64,000 bases of DNA from Geobacter sp. UBA2189 (GCA_002328035.1 DCVL01000026.1:109753-173752), one strand, 5' to 3'. Counted from the first letter of the stretch, positions 51,229-60,703 are shown. Notes: generated by a model not told the origin, from the letters alone. Program-made: numbers and translations.

Positions 51229-52485
51229 TCACTTCACTCTTATCATCTCCTCCAAAATCGGGGAGCTGTACTTTGATGGCACATTAAAATCCTTACAGAG
51301 CACAGAAAACTGCTCCAACGCCGTCCAAACCTGGTCGATGATCTCGTTAGCAGTTCTTTCGTTTATTAATCCAGACTGTGCAATTTTAAGGAAAGTCTTG
51401 CAGGGAACGTTTTTACCTTCTCCCAGATATGAGGTCCAATGTTCTCCTCCTGGGCCAGTTGAATAGGTAAGGTCATATGCTGGTGAAAGATACCAGCGTC
51501 CGGTTGAGTCCATCAGATACCCATGGTTCTTTGCGTGGTCATCACGATTCACTGCTGAGTAATTGAAAACAGCCCTTCTAAACTGTTCCTCAACACTACG
51601 GCTGTCTTTCGTCAAAACCCAGGCCCATTTGATTAGGTCACTATAATCAATGGAGGGTGTGCCAGGGTCGGCATGCAATAAGCCCGCAGCTGTTGCAGCA
51701 TGAATCCTGTCAGTCCGGTTAGGCCTGTCAAAGCGGCGCACGGCAATATGCTGAATGCCACTTTCGTCGGTAATCAATCGGTACTCGGGCACGGTAATTC
51801 CAGCGGTCTCAGCCATCTTCAGGTAGATATATTCAATGACCCCTTCGTAGGGTCCTAAAGTACGATGTTGGGTAGGTTTTAAGCCTGAGAATTTTATCAA
51901 CCAATGCGAATAGCCGACCGGCAGGGCATTTAAACCAGAGATAAATCTGGTGCCGCAATCAGAAATGCCAATCAATCCCTTTGGCCTGGCACCTCCCGGG
52001 GAACCACCAATTTTACTCAGCAGTCTGCTGGCTTCTTCTATGTCACCTTCATAAAGCTTAAGTGCTTCCTGCGCGATGACACCGATCTGAACGGCCTCGT
52101 CCGACTGATCATCTTTTTGTAGCATATGCTGATAGATCAGTGCCCCCATCGCGTTAGTGCCGAGATACGCCAGACGATCTAATGGACTGATATTATCTCT
52201 CCTGATGCCATTATTGAGAAAAAGCCTATCCATAATCAGCATGCCCCAGCCATCAGGTAATGAATCTGCAAAAAGACCGGGGAGGCCATTGTACAGCCTG
52301 GATATTTCAAACTGAAATCTGCTTTGGGTAGTTGGTAGATGGCGGGGCGACAGCTGAAGCCCCTTTTTTATCCAGGCCTGATCATATTCAAACAAAACCT
52401 TCTGGCCAGAAATGGCAAGAAGGCCAACCTGTTCTTCGGGACTGTTGCCTGAGTAGAGTACATTTATTTCCTGAAACCTACTCAT
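51229..52485 (-). CDS. hipA: HipA-family serine/threonine kinase toxin
   Basis: A 418-residue HipA: N-terminal subdomain (VLYSGNSPEEQVGLLAISG), a GGSPGGARPKGLIG loop at about 160-175 where the regulatory Ser and ATP pocket lie, the catalytic NRDDHAKNHGYL and the LSPAYDLTYS motif. HipA phosphorylates aminoacyl-tRNA synthetases (GltX in E. coli) and causes dormancy. It overlaps hipB by 4 bp. Confidence 0.92.
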   Translation of the reverse strand: MSRFQEINVLYSGNSPEEQVGLLAISGQKVLFEYDQAWIKKGLQLSPRHLPTTQSRFQFEISRLYNGLPGLFADSLPDGWGMLIMDRLFLNNGIRRDNISPLDRLAYLGTNAMGALIYQHMLQKDDQSDEAVQIGVIAQEALKLYEGDIEEASRLLSKIGGSPGGARPKGLIGISDCGTRFISGLNALPVGYSHWLIKFSGLKPTQHRTLGPYEGVIEYIYLKMAETAGITVPEYRLITDESGIQHIAVRRFDRPNRTDRIHAATAAGLLHADPGTPSIDYSDLIKWAWVLTKDSRSVEEQFRRAVFNYSAVNRDDHAKNHGYLMDSTGRWYLSPAYDLTYSTGPGGEHWTSYLGEGKNVPCKTFLKIAQSGLINERTANEIIDQVWTALEQFSVLCKDFNVPSKYSSPILEEMIRVK

Positions 52486-52778
52486 ACACGCACCCGCTTA
52501 CGACGTTTACGGGAAAGTTTTCTGAGTTCTGCTATTGATACCGGTTCCTCTGGAATCAATATGCTGGCAAGTAACTCCAGTTTGCCAAGTGCAGCAAATA
52601 CCTTCACCAGGTTTTCTGTAGAGCAGATGCCAGTTTTTTCAATTCGTGCAAGCGTGGCTTTACCAATCCCTGCACGCACAGCCAAATCCTCTGCCCTAAG
52701 GCCTTGCTGTAGCCTTGTTTCCTTCACGAAACTTGCCACGGAAAGCAGTACGTCATATGGAGTAACAAATTGAATCAT
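52482..52778 (-). CDS. hipB: HipB-like Xre-family antitoxin
   Basis: A 98-residue protein with a helix-turn-helix in residues 20-75 (LQQGLRAEDLAVRAGIGKATLARIE) and a basic C-terminus (LRKLSRKRRKRVRV). It should bind and repress its promoter and neutralise HipA. The inverted repeat ACTCA-CTAA-TGAGT at 52784-52797, just upstream of the ATG, is a likely operator. The rest of the 210 bp to the next gene is AT-rich. Confidence 0.9.
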   Translation of the reverse strand: MIQFVTPYDVLLSVASFVKETRLQQGLRAEDLAVRAGIGKATLARIEKTGICSTENLVKVFAALGKLELLASILIPEEPVSIAELRKLSRKRRKRVRV

Positions 52779-52783
52779 GTATG

Positions 52784-52797
52784 ACTCACTAATGAGT
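52784..52797. promoter_or_regulatory. Operator-like inverted repeat upstream of hipBA
   Basis: Arms ACTCA and TGAGT separated by four bases, six bases before the hipB start. Position over the start region fits repression by HipB. Confidence 0.5.
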
Positions 52798-52987
52798 ATT
52801 TAAGATATAAATATGCAATTAAAATATCATATTTAATATATTTATCCAATGGCATTTTTTGAACGTTAAGGGGTCACCACAAAAAACGGAACAAATAGCC
52901 CGCTAAGAATTTTCTGACTCTTCGTCATTTCAAGTGGGTTGATGGCATTTCCTGTTAAAGCAGAGCTTTCCAGCAATCAGGTAAGGG

Positions 52988-53896
52988 CTAAGGCGCTGAA
53001 ACAACAAATATCTGGCTAATTTCACCGCCGGGGTTAACCACCTGGATTCTCAGATCCTGCCTGGTTGAGGAGTAGGGACGACGTTGATAGACAATACGAT
53101 TGCAATCAATATAGGTAAGCTGACCTCCTGCCTGCATATCGGTTGAGCTGGAGATCTGGTTGCCATTTGCAATGACAATGCTGTTCTGCTGAAAGTTGTC
53201 CCCTTCCAGTATCAGATCATAACTGCTGACCCAGTCATCGCCGATCGATACAGAGGAAACAGTCGGTGTGGTAATAATCTGGAGTCCAACTGGAGTTGCA
53301 ATCTCGGTGATATTTTTGACTGAGACCTGATGCAGGCCACCTGCAACCCTGGGCAGAATAAAGCTCAATGACTCAGGTGAGATATACTTTGCTGGCAGAG
53401 CCGCACCATCAAAGAGCACCTTAGAGGTTTCGGTAAAATTTCTTCCATAAATAGAGACTTGATTTACGCCATTAAGCCTACAAGATGTGACCCGATCCGG
53501 TTCAATACTGTTGATAAATGGTTTAAGCGGAAGCACCGTAAATGCATATGAACGTGTCATACCGCTGCCCCCCCGTACTGTAAGTGCATATTGACCAGGC
53601 ATTTTACCTGCCGGAACGGTAAAGGCTATTTTATGCCCTTCAAGCTTTTGAAATGGGAGTTCATCACCACCGAGCAATATTCCGGCACCATCTATTTCTC
53701 CCCCAAATGTTAAGGTAACCAAAGTTCCAGGTCCGGCCTGGGTTGGAGCAATACTCAAAACAGTTGCGACTTCTTTTCGCTGTGGCGGTCTTTTTGCTGA
53801 ATATGTATCAAATGGCGCTGCTGCAGTCGTTTCAGAGCAGGCAAGAAACAGCAAGAATAGTAAAAGGAATCCATATAATCTATGTGGGAACATCAC
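52988..53896 (-). CDS. TIG/IPT-domain secreted protein of the secretion operon
   Basis: The 302-residue protein has a signal peptide or lipoprotein-like start (LLFLLFLACSE) and at least three immunoglobulin-like TIG segments (LSIAPTQAGPGTLVTLTFGG, INSIEPDRV, VSIYGRNFTETSKVLFDG, LEGDNFQQNSIVI). It is the last gene of the secretion operon, 15 bp after the Cache-like gene. It could be a cargo or an outer membrane accessory; TIG proteins are linked to the Oxp-type secretion cluster of Geobacter, as far as I recall. Confidence 0.78.
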   Translation of the reverse strand: MMFPHRLYGFLLLFLLFLACSETTAAAPFDTYSAKRPPQRKEVATVLSIAPTQAGPGTLVTLTFGGEIDGAGILLGGDELPFQKLEGHKIAFTVPAGKMPGQYALTVRGGSGMTRSYAFTVLPLKPFINSIEPDRVTSCRLNGVNQVSIYGRNFTETSKVLFDGAALPAKYISPESLSFILPRVAGGLHQVSVKNITEIATPVGLQIITTPTVSSVSIGDDWVSSYDLILEGDNFQQNSIVIANGNQISSSTDMQAGGQLTYIDCNRIVYQRRPYSSTRQDLRIQVVNPGGEISQIFVVSAP

Positions 53897-53911
53897 TTTT
53901 CTCCTCTGCTC

Positions 53912-54421
53912 TCATTTAAATGTCTCTGGTAATTTTCCTGCCGATGGCATGGAGCCACAAATCATGCTGCTATCAACCCGTGCACAACACATCTGGCGAA
54001 TCAGGCGCTCATCAAATCCATTTTTATGTGAGTATTCAACCCAAAACAGTTTTCCAGGCTCGATCTTCTGGGCTTTTTCAATAAGGTTCCGACCGACATA
54101 CCGGTTTTCTGCATCTGTAGCTGCCTGGACATAATTACCGGTTACGAAGGGGGTCGGATGATACAGAATCTTCCCTGCCTCTTTGTCCGTAACTTGAACA
54201 ATCGAGAAGATAACCTTTTTACCAAGAGATTTACGTATTTCCTTCATCTTTATTATCGTCTCTTCCCTACCGCCCGCGAGATAGAGAGAAGATAACGAGA
54301 CAACCTTTTCAGCCAATTCTGCATGGCGGATCTGGTTTGCAGCATGTACGGAGGAAGCGGCCAGACAACAACAAACCAGAAAGCATGTCAGTATAGCGTG
54401 TCTCATGCGTAAGGTTCCCAC
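53912..54421 (-). CDS. Secreted single-Cache-like domain protein
   Basis: The 169-residue protein has a signal peptide (CFLVCCCLAASSVHAAN) and a domain reminiscent of sCache sensors: LGKKVIFSIVQVTDKEAGKI, YHPTPFVTG, VGRNLIEKAQKIEPGKLFWV. No membrane helix or signalling domain follows, so it would be a free periplasmic binding protein. It sits between the pseudopilins and the TIG protein. Its role in secretion is unknown. An internal ATG (54406, MRHAILTC) is an alternative start. Confidence 0.72.
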   Translation of the reverse strand: MGTLRMRHAILTCFLVCCCLAASSVHAANQIRHAELAEKVVSLSSLYLAGGREETIIKMKEIRKSLGKKVIFSIVQVTDKEAGKILYHPTPFVTGNYVQAATDAENRYVGRNLIEKAQKIEPGKLFWVEYSHKNGFDERLIRQMCCARVDSSMICGSMPSAGKLPETFK

Positions 54422-54471
54422 TTACAGTAATATCTCTATATCAGGGCTTGGTATCATTGCATACAGGTGCT

Positions 54472-55011
54472 TCAACGAACGGTTGTCCTGACAGTAGTTT
54501 TAGTTGTGGTGCTGGTTATAATTTTTGTATTGGTGGTAGTAGTGGGTTTGTACCTGAATTCCCAGTCCCGATACTTTTGTTTGCCAGCCAGAGTATTAAG
54601 TTCATCCGTAAATCCACCCTGTTTAAAAGGTTGTGCGTCACTGTCAGGCCTGACCCCTACGATCCCTTTAGTGGGATCCATTATCAGCAGCCAGTCCTTC
54701 TTTGAAACCGGATCTCTGTACAACTTTCTTAAACGGCGTACCGTTTGCGAGGTACGGGGGTCTTTCAACAGATCCTTTAAGTCCGTCAGTTTGGTTGCAA
54801 CATGTTCACCGCTGGCCGGCAGGTACCATCTCTGAAGGGCTCGTTGGATCTGTAGACCATTAAAGATCAACTCCTCCTCACGCTCCCGCTCAAGCTGGGC
54901 GTTCCAGCTCTGTCCGGCCTTCCCGAGCATTATTCCCATTACGGTTATTATCATCAGCGCTGCCAGATAGGTAACGCCCTTGTCACCTGTAATTCCGGCC
55001 TTACCAGACAT
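54472..55011 (-). CDS. Minor pseudopilin-like protein lacking Glu5, with Thr-rich tail
   Basis: The ATG at 55011 overlaps the GspG gene by 11 bp; 179 residues. The N-terminus DKGVTYLAALMIITVMGIML is a prepilin-type helix, but the Glu normally at position 5 is absent (as in GspK-type tip pseudopilins). The middle (REREEELIFNGLQIQRALQRWY, DLKDLLKDPRT) matches pseudopilin globular domains. The last 25 residues are almost only Thr, Lys and Arg, an odd feature that should be checked for repeat expansion. Confidence 0.78.
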   Translation of the reverse strand: MSGKAGITGDKGVTYLAALMIITVMGIMLGKAGQSWNAQLEREREEELIFNGLQIQRALQRWYLPASGEHVATKLTDLKDLLKDPRTSQTVRRLRKLYRDPVSKKDWLLIMDPTKGIVGVRPDSDAQPFKQGGFTDELNTLAGKQKYRDWEFRYKPTTTTNTKIITSTTTKTTVRTTVR

Positions 55012-55432
55012 TGTATGGAATGCCATCACTGCCTACCAGATCGCTGCCGCTATGAACATCGTAGACCCCTGTAGATGTCGAGGAAACCCCAGGCAGCCCT
55101 TGTACCCCTCCACCGGCCAGTTCTTGGGGCGGAGCTATTGCTATCCAGGTATCATTCTTTCCGGTAAACGGATCCTTGGGTATATCCCTGAGATATTTTT
55201 TATCCACGAGAACCTGTATACTCTCCGGGTACTTGCCCTGATCCGCATAATACTGATCAATACTTGAACGTAGCGTATAGATGTTTTCCCGCAAAACTGC
55301 TTCCCGCGCACGGATTATACCCCACTGATAGTTGGGAACGGAAATGGCCGCCAGAATACCAATAATGGTCATGACGATCATCAGCTCTATCAACGTGAAT
55401 CCCGAACGATTATGCATTCTGACCCTGCGCAT
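55001..55432 (-). CDS. gspG: Major pseudopilin GspG-like
   Basis: The ATG at 55432 (or 55417) leads to NRSGFTLIELMIVMTIIGIL, the prepilin cleavage site and Glu5 helix, followed by REAVLRENIYTLRSSIDQYY, and a C-terminal DVHSGSDLVGSDG calcium-site-like loop typical of GspG. 143 residues is normal. It forms the pseudopilus of a type II secretion system. Two pseudopilin neighbours abut or overlap it. Confidence 0.92.
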   Translation of the reverse strand: MRRVRMHNRSGFTLIELMIVMTIIGILAAISVPNYQWGIIRAREAVLRENIYTLRSSIDQYYADQGKYPESIQVLVDKKYLRDIPKDPFTGKNDTWIAIAPPQELAGGGVQGLPGVSSTSTGVYDVHSGSDLVGSDGIPYNVW

Positions 55433-55433
55433 A

Positions 55434-55931
55434 TCACCAGTCCTTGTAGTTACTGCCATCTATGGCGGTGCCACTGCTCAGGGAATAAACATCATAGAGA
55501 TCCTGACCTCCCCAGCTGCTGGCATCCGGCGGGTCACTGTAGGCACGAAATCCCCATTGGGGGGGTTCACCCTTTTGAGGAGGATTCATGGGATCTGACG
55601 GTATTCTCCGAAGATATTTTTTCTTATAGGAATAAAGCCCGCCAAAATCATACCCCTCTACAAGCTGCTGCAGGCTTTCAGGATACCCTGACTTGTTGAG
55701 TGACGGAATGATCTTCTTGTCTTCCACCGCCTTGTCATAATCCTTCTTGAAATCATCAATGGCGTTTCTAAGGCTGCGCAAGGTACGTTTAAGCTCTATC
55801 TCGTGTCCTCGGACGGTTGCCATATGAGAGAGAGGCACTGCTACGGTTCCAAGAATACCGAGTATAACGGCTGTTACGATCAGTTCTATAAGGCTGATAC
55901 CACGCCTGTTTTTTAGAAAGGAAGAGGCCAT
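55434..55931 (-). CDS. Pseudopilin, GspG-like
   Basis: A 165-residue prepilin: NRRGISLIELIVTAVILGIL with Gly-1/Glu5, a helix LKRTLRSLRNAIDDFKKDYD and a C-terminal WGGQDLYDVYSLSSGTAID loop. Its close similarity in layout to the neighbouring GspG suggests duplication. It follows the secretin gene by 13 bp. Confidence 0.9.
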   Translation of the reverse strand: MASSFLKNRRGISLIELIVTAVILGILGTVAVPLSHMATVRGHEIELKRTLRSLRNAIDDFKKDYDKAVEDKKIIPSLNKSGYPESLQQLVEGYDFGGLYSYKKKYLRRIPSDPMNPPQKGEPPQWGFRAYSDPPDASSWGGQDLYDVYSLSSGTAIDGSNYKDW

Positions 55932-55944
55932 ATCGGTATCTGAC

Positions 55945-58029
55945 TCAGGGGCTATCTGGAGTAGAAGTCAAGGACTCAGGCGACTCTTCCCTCTGCGATT
56001 CAGTTGGAGTTACAGCTGTTGATGCCGGTGGAGTCGCCGGTAGTTCTTTGGCTTTAGCTGTATCAACAACAGGAGTTGCAGGCCTTACTGGTGCAGTTAC
56101 CGGAACAACCGCTGGAGCAGTTACTAACGGACGCTGGACTTCTGATGCAGAAGGAAGAACCGACGGTATCTTCTGCTCCTTCCTGGACTCGTAGAAAGGT
56201 TCCTGCTCAAATGAGCCAAATGGCGGCATGACTGAAGGATCATCCTCCCTGCCTGTTCTGATGGTTGACAAGGCGTGATCAGGCAGCGTCACACCACGTA
56301 CCAGGCGCGGGGTAATGGAGAGAACCAGCTCGGTTTTGTCTTTAGTTGTATTATTGCTGGAGAGGAGAGGCCCTAGCAGAGGAATGTCACCAAGCAGGTA
56401 CACCTTCTTTTTGTCTTTATTGATGCTGTTTGAGATCAGACCGCCGATGACACTGGTCTCACCATCCTTCAATGAAAGAACAGTATCCAGGTTGCGTGTA
56501 CCGATCGTAGCTACCACTGTAGCGCTGTCTGTTGACCCAACTGTTTCACGGCTTAGAACAGAGCTTACTTCAAGTCCAAGCTTTATGGTGACCTCATTGT
56601 TTGCCTGAATGAACGGCTCTGCACTGACTTTAACCCCTACATCCACATACTGCACATTTACACTGACGGTTCCATTGGTAGTTGTGGTAGTGGTGATTGG
56701 CACTCTGGTACCAACATTGAATTTTGATTTTTCCCTGTTTTTAACCCTTATCTTCGGGTTTGAGAGTACCTCGCCCTTGGTAAGGCTTTTACCAAAGTTG
56801 TACGTTGCATATGGAACGGTTACAAATCCTCCGTAGCCTTTCAGTGAAAACGCCTTCAGCAAGGTATCAATACCTGCTGTAGTAGTGCTTGAACTGCTGC
56901 TTGTTGTTGAGGAAAGGGATGTTGACATAAGCTTGCCAGCGCTGGTGAAAGCGCCCAGCTGGACGTTGTAGTTGGAGAGCAGCAACCCCAGTTTCTCAGT
57001 GTCATTATCTGTAATTTCAACAATCTCGATGTCAAGTATAACCTCCGATTCCGGCAGGTCGTAGATATCAACAATTTTTTCTATAACATTGACAACATCC
57101 TGAGTGTCTCGCACCATGAATGAATTGGACTCTTCGTTAACATGGATCTTTTTCACCTGAACCAGTGTACGTATTAATGCCACCGCTTTTTTGGAATCCA
57201 TATAATCAAGATGGAAAGTCCGTACCAGCATATCTTCATACTGTTTGGTCTTGTCTGGTGTCTTTGGATAGATAATAACCGTTGATTCATTAAGGGTTTT
57301 GCGCCCCAGCTTGAACATGCTGGTCAACAGCTCAAGGCTCTGCTGAAAGGTGGCATTTTCAAGAGAAATGGTAACGTTCTGATCCTTCATGGCTTCGTCA
57401 AAGACAAAATTAATCCCTGAAAGCTGAGATATTACAGCAAACACCTGCTTTAATTTTGCATCTTTGAATTTGAAAGTTATCGGTTTTGCAGACTTAAGCC
57501 TGAGCTCGAAACCTGCCAGACGGTTTATCTTGTGACCTTCAACCCGGGCAACCCCTTCCTTGCATGGAACACAGTGTTCATCCAGCTCAAGCGCCCGGTT
57601 AAATGATGCTGCCGCCTCACGGAACTTATGCTGTTTTTCAAAGGTCTCCGCTTCATTCATAAACATACGGGAGTGTTTCAGGCGTGAGGCCGACTCCATA
57701 CTCTGGTGATAGCGTGCCTGTGTCGAATCAAACCCCCAGGCGGTCTGGAATTCAGCCATTGCGCCGGCATAGTCACCTTTGGTCATCAGCTCCTCACCAC
57801 GCTTGCTTCGCTCCCAGGCCGCGCGGTCACGGGCTTTTAAGAAACGGATCCGGTATTCACTTTCGTTAGGCTGCGCCTTCATAGCTTCAACATAGCGATA
57901 CATCGCTTCTTCATAACGACTGCTTTGCTCAAGCTCAAGTCCGGCATTAAATGACCGGCGTCCTGGCGAACAGCCCAGAATTCCGGCACAACAGACTGTA
58001 GTTAACAGTATAACGGCTATGATACGCAT
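55945..58029 (-). CDS. gspD: Secretin of a type II secretion/type IV pilus-like system
   Basis: A 694-residue lipoprotein (lipobox LGCSPG) with an N-terminal TPR-like region (residues 25-160), N0/N1 domains (LKLRSAKPITFKF type, VFAVISQLSGINFVFDEA), an N1/N3 region (SNSFMVRDTQDVVNVIEKI) and the secretin domain with VLSNPKIRVKNREKSKF, GTRVPITTTTTT, SVIGGLISNS and DIPLLGPLLSS. A Pro/Ala-rich C-terminal tail of about 80 residues follows. It forms the outer membrane channel. TPR-bearing secretins are unusual for GspD and may replace a separate pilotin. Confidence 0.93.
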   Translation of the reverse strand: MRIIAVILLTTVCCAGILGCSPGRRSFNAGLELEQSSRYEEAMYRYVEAMKAQPNESEYRIRFLKARDRAAWERSKRGEELMTKGDYAGAMAEFQTAWGFDSTQARYHQSMESASRLKHSRMFMNEAETFEKQHKFREAAASFNRALELDEHCVPCKEGVARVEGHKINRLAGFELRLKSAKPITFKFKDAKLKQVFAVISQLSGINFVFDEAMKDQNVTISLENATFQQSLELLTSMFKLGRKTLNESTVIIYPKTPDKTKQYEDMLVRTFHLDYMDSKKAVALIRTLVQVKKIHVNEESNSFMVRDTQDVVNVIEKIVDIYDLPESEVILDIEIVEITDNDTEKLGLLLSNYNVQLGAFTSAGKLMSTSLSSTTSSSSSTTTAGIDTLLKAFSLKGYGGFVTVPYATYNFGKSLTKGEVLSNPKIRVKNREKSKFNVGTRVPITTTTTTNGTVSVNVQYVDVGVKVSAEPFIQANNEVTIKLGLEVSSVLSRETVGSTDSATVVATIGTRNLDTVLSLKDGETSVIGGLISNSINKDKKKVYLLGDIPLLGPLLSSNNTTKDKTELVLSITPRLVRGVTLPDHALSTIRTGREDDPSVMPPFGSFEQEPFYESRKEQKIPSVLPSASEVQRPLVTAPAVVPVTAPVRPATPVVDTAKAKELPATPPASTAVTPTESQREESPESLTSTPDSP

Positions 58030-58056
58030 GGGTTGCTTATCTCCTTAAGGTGGGGA

Positions 58057-58689
58057 CTATAGCCCCTGGCTACGCGGCTGGCCGCGTCTCCGTTGAATAA
58101 TGCCTGGTAACTGCTTTTCAAGGAGCGGTAATCGCAGCTGCTCCCCGGTATCCGGTGAGGTAACCGTCAGAAACTCGTCGCTGAGAGCAGTAGCTTCATA
58201 CCTGCCTGCAAGTTTATCCCCAACTCGGACAGGAACGATATCTGCACCTTTTGTAAAAAAGCCTGTTTTTTTACCGTTTATGGTCGTTAAACCGATAAAC
58301 CTGTACGAAGCCAGTGAACGTTGCATGATCTCCAGCGGAGTAGGCGGTGGTGGAGGAGGTGGAGGCAGAGGAACAGGGGTGGATGCCCCCGCTTTTTGGC
58401 TGCTGCCACCACCCGAACCTTTGTGTTCATAAAGGTTATTTCTGAACAGATTGCGCGTCACAGGTTTTAAAGGTAGAGGCTCGCTATCAAGCAGATCAAG
58501 CCGCAACTGTTCGCCAACTACCCCTGGGGGCTCTTTTGTTGTACCGGTCTGCGTGGTCTGACTGCTTTTACCAGCCTGATAGACAAGACGTTCAACCTTT
58601 TTTTGACGTGGCATCCGCAGGTAACCGATCAGCAAAGCTACCGCCAGAATCGGTAACAAGATGAATAAAATCAGCCTTTGCCGGTTCAT
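58057..58689 (-). CDS. PilP/GspC-like inner membrane protein
   Basis: A 210-residue protein: one N-terminal helix (LILFILLPILAVALLIGYL), a disordered Pro-rich middle with a run of eight or more prolines, and a C-terminal strand domain (FIGLTTINGKKTGFFTKGAD, VRVGDKLAGRYEATAL) like the HR domain of GspC or PilP, which contacts the secretin. It overlaps the PilO-like gene by 4 bp and lies 27 bp before the secretin gene. Confidence 0.82.
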   Translation of the reverse strand: MNRQRLILFILLPILAVALLIGYLRMPRQKKVERLVYQAGKSSQTTQTGTTKEPPGVVGEQLRLDLLDSEPLPLKPVTRNLFRNNLYEHKGSGGGSSQKAGASTPVPLPPPPPPPPTPLEIMQRSLASYRFIGLTTINGKKTGFFTKGADIVPVRVGDKLAGRYEATALSDEFLTVTSPDTGEQLRLPLLEKQLPGIIQRRRGQPRSQGL

Positions 58690-59237
58690 TGTGTTGCCTC
58701 CCGCAGATAGAAGGTAAAGGAAATATCAAGCGTTTGCATATCTTCCTCGCCTGTCCGAGCCGTAAAGCTGAGTGCCTCAAGCACCAACATCCCGTCTGCC
58801 CGCTGGAGACCATCAGCCAGATGTTTTAACCTGGAGTAATTCCCTTCCACAGCCATCTTGACCGAATATGCCCAAAGTCGCTGTTCCTTTAAAAATTGCG
58901 GATTATAGGCTACCGAAACAGCCTGCAACCCGTTGTCGGCGACAATCTTGTAAATATCGCCCAATACGGCAGCTAATTCATCCTGTTGGGGGATTCGCTC
59001 TCTGAAGGTTTTCAGGTCGGTACTCTGTTTCGCAAATATTGCGGCTCTAATTCGTGGATCATTGGCAGCAGGTGTTTTCCTTTGCTCGTTCCATCTCTTT
59101 TGGGCATTTTCAAATTCAGGTTTCTGTTTAAAGATATAGATTCCATACAACAGCAGGTTCCCTGCCAGAAGTGCGGCAATCAAGATGCAGATTCGACGGC
59201 GGTAGTTGATTATTTCCAGTAACAGATCAAGATTCAC
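58686..59237 (-). CDS. PilO/GspM-like protein
   Basis: A 183-residue bitopic protein: short cytoplasmic start, a helix (ICILIAALLAGNLLLYGIYI), a coiled region and a ferredoxin-like fold (VYN..., GNYSRLKHLADGLQRADGML). It pairs with the PilN-like protein on the inner membrane platform. Overlaps of 4 bp on both sides show tight coupling. Confidence 0.85.
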   Translation of the reverse strand: MNLDLLLEIINYRRRICILIAALLAGNLLLYGIYIFKQKPEFENAQKRWNEQRKTPAANDPRIRAAIFAKQSTDLKTFRERIPQQDELAAVLGDIYKIVADNGLQAVSVAYNPQFLKEQRLWAYSVKMAVEGNYSRLKHLADGLQRADGMLVLEALSFTARTGEEDMQTLDISFTFYLREATQ

Positions 59238-59767
59238 AGGTCTGAGACCTTGCAGGATATGCTGAAGCCGATTTCCTGATTAGGTGAATTGTTAGACAAG
59301 GTCTGACTGAGCAGGAGTGGTTCCCTGAATACACCCGAGGCATTAAGTTTTCTTAAGTATGTCTGTATAAGCGGAAAGTTACGGGCATTCCCTTCAAGCT
59401 TTAACAATCCATCTTTTTCTGCAGGATGCAGGCTGGTAAGTACAACTCCTTCAGGCGTTACCTGTTCCAGATGGTTAAGCAGAAGAAGCATGTTTTTAGT
59501 TTTCTTGTAGATAAGCTTGTTGGCAAAATCAACCTGGCTTTTCAGCGCTTGCATATCCTTATCAGTCAGAGCTGGCAGTGGGCTCGTTTCGGGAGAAGCT
59601 TCCATCTGCCGGTTCATGCGGGTCAGAGCCGCATCAGTTATGAAAAGGTTTCTTCCGTTAAGCAGCAACAGGAACGACAGAGAGAACAAGAGGGCGCTGC
59701 ATAAAATATTGACCGATCTGCGGTCAAATGTCGTTTGTGTTGACAGATTAATGGTAAATCGGGTCAT
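59234..59767 (-). CDS. PilN-like protein
   Basis: The ATG at 59767 overlaps the PilM-like stop as ATGA; 177 residues. A short N-terminal motif FTINLSTQTTF (the PilN segment that docks PilM), a membrane helix (ILCSALLFSLSFLLLLNG), a coiled coil and a ferredoxin-like domain (VTPEGVVLTSLHPAEKDGLL) are visible. It belongs to the inner membrane platform. Confidence 0.88.
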   Translation of the reverse strand: MTRFTINLSTQTTFDRRSVNILCSALLFSLSFLLLLNGRNLFITDAALTRMNRQMEASPETSPLPALTDKDMQALKSQVDFANKLIYKKTKNMLLLLNHLEQVTPEGVVLTSLHPAEKDGLLKLEGNARNFPLIQTYLRKLNASGVFREPLLLSQTLSNNSPNQEIGFSISCKVSDL

Positions 59768-60690
59768 ACCGCTCTCCATGCCGCCCCGATTGCCGCAGCA
59801 AAGGGATAGAGCGTTGCTCGATCCACCAGATCGATCTCTTGAGTAGGCATGATATCGGCAATGCTGAATCGAAAGGGGGTAACGCCGGCAAGCTCTTCAA
59901 CCATGGCATCAAATCGGCTCGAACTGTTGGGGGGGGACAGGGTATGGATTGTATCAATGTCACGATTTTTATTTCGTTCGCGCCATGAGACAAAGGTATT
60001 TTTCAGCTCCATAAACACCCGTGGATCCGTAACATTACAGTTGTCCAGTTTTTTGTTCCTGATAAAGCGTGGAACCCCTTCTTGCATGAACATAATGCCG
60101 AGGTTATCCCCATGAAAGCTTATGAGGCCGCTGGCACCACCGTTACCAAGATGATCGGCAAAAGGCCGATGAAGGCTCATGCAGTTAAATTCAATCCGTG
60201 CTGGCTCAAGTCCTGTTGCCTTAAATAGAGACTCGATACGTTCAACAACCGTTCGCGAGACAAACGCCACCAGTATTGAAAGCTCTCCGTTTTCAAGCTC
60301 TTCAAGTATCTGATAATCAAAATGCAGATCATTCTGGTTGCCCTGAACCCGTTTCTTCAGCTTCCAATGGATCAGTTCCATCGCTTCTGCACGGTTTTTA
60401 AAACGTTCACTCATCGTCAAAACCAGCAGTTTGCCGGCGCTGTCGGGAAGCGTAATAATAGCCTTGTTTACACGGGTATTCAGGCAGTTGTAGGCATCAC
60501 GGATCCGCTCAGTAACGACCTCTGGAGAATCCATCAAAAATTCACGGTGGGTAAGTATAACGGAGTCAGGCTCAAAGGCACGTTCCTGCGCCGCACTGAT
60601 TCGACAGGCAGTACTTGATCCGTCAAGGAGCACCATTTTTACCCCGTGGGGGGAGATATCAACTCCAACACGTTTTTTTGAAAATAGCAT
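59764..60690 (-). CDS. PilM-like actin-fold protein
   Basis: A 308-residue protein with an actin/FtsA-like fold: KRVGVDISPHGVKMVLLDG (phosphate 1), AIITLPDSAGKLLVL, a central FDYQILEELENG strand pair and GLISFHGDNLGIMFM (phosphate 2). PilM/GspL-cytoplasmic-type proteins link the ATPase to the inner membrane platform. It starts 13 bp after the GspE gene. Confidence 0.88.
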   Translation of the reverse strand: MLFSKKRVGVDISPHGVKMVLLDGSSTACRISAAQERAFEPDSVILTHREFLMDSPEVVTERIRDAYNCLNTRVNKAIITLPDSAGKLLVLTMSERFKNRAEAMELIHWKLKKRVQGNQNDLHFDYQILEELENGELSILVAFVSRTVVERIESLFKATGLEPARIEFNCMSLHRPFADHLGNGGASGLISFHGDNLGIMFMQEGVPRFIRNKKLDNCNVTDPRVFMELKNTFVSWRERNKNRDIDTIHTLSPPNSSSRFDAMVEELAGVTPFRFSIADIMPTQEIDLVDRATLYPFAAAIGAAWRAV

Positions 60691-60703
60691 GGTAGTATTC
60701 CGC

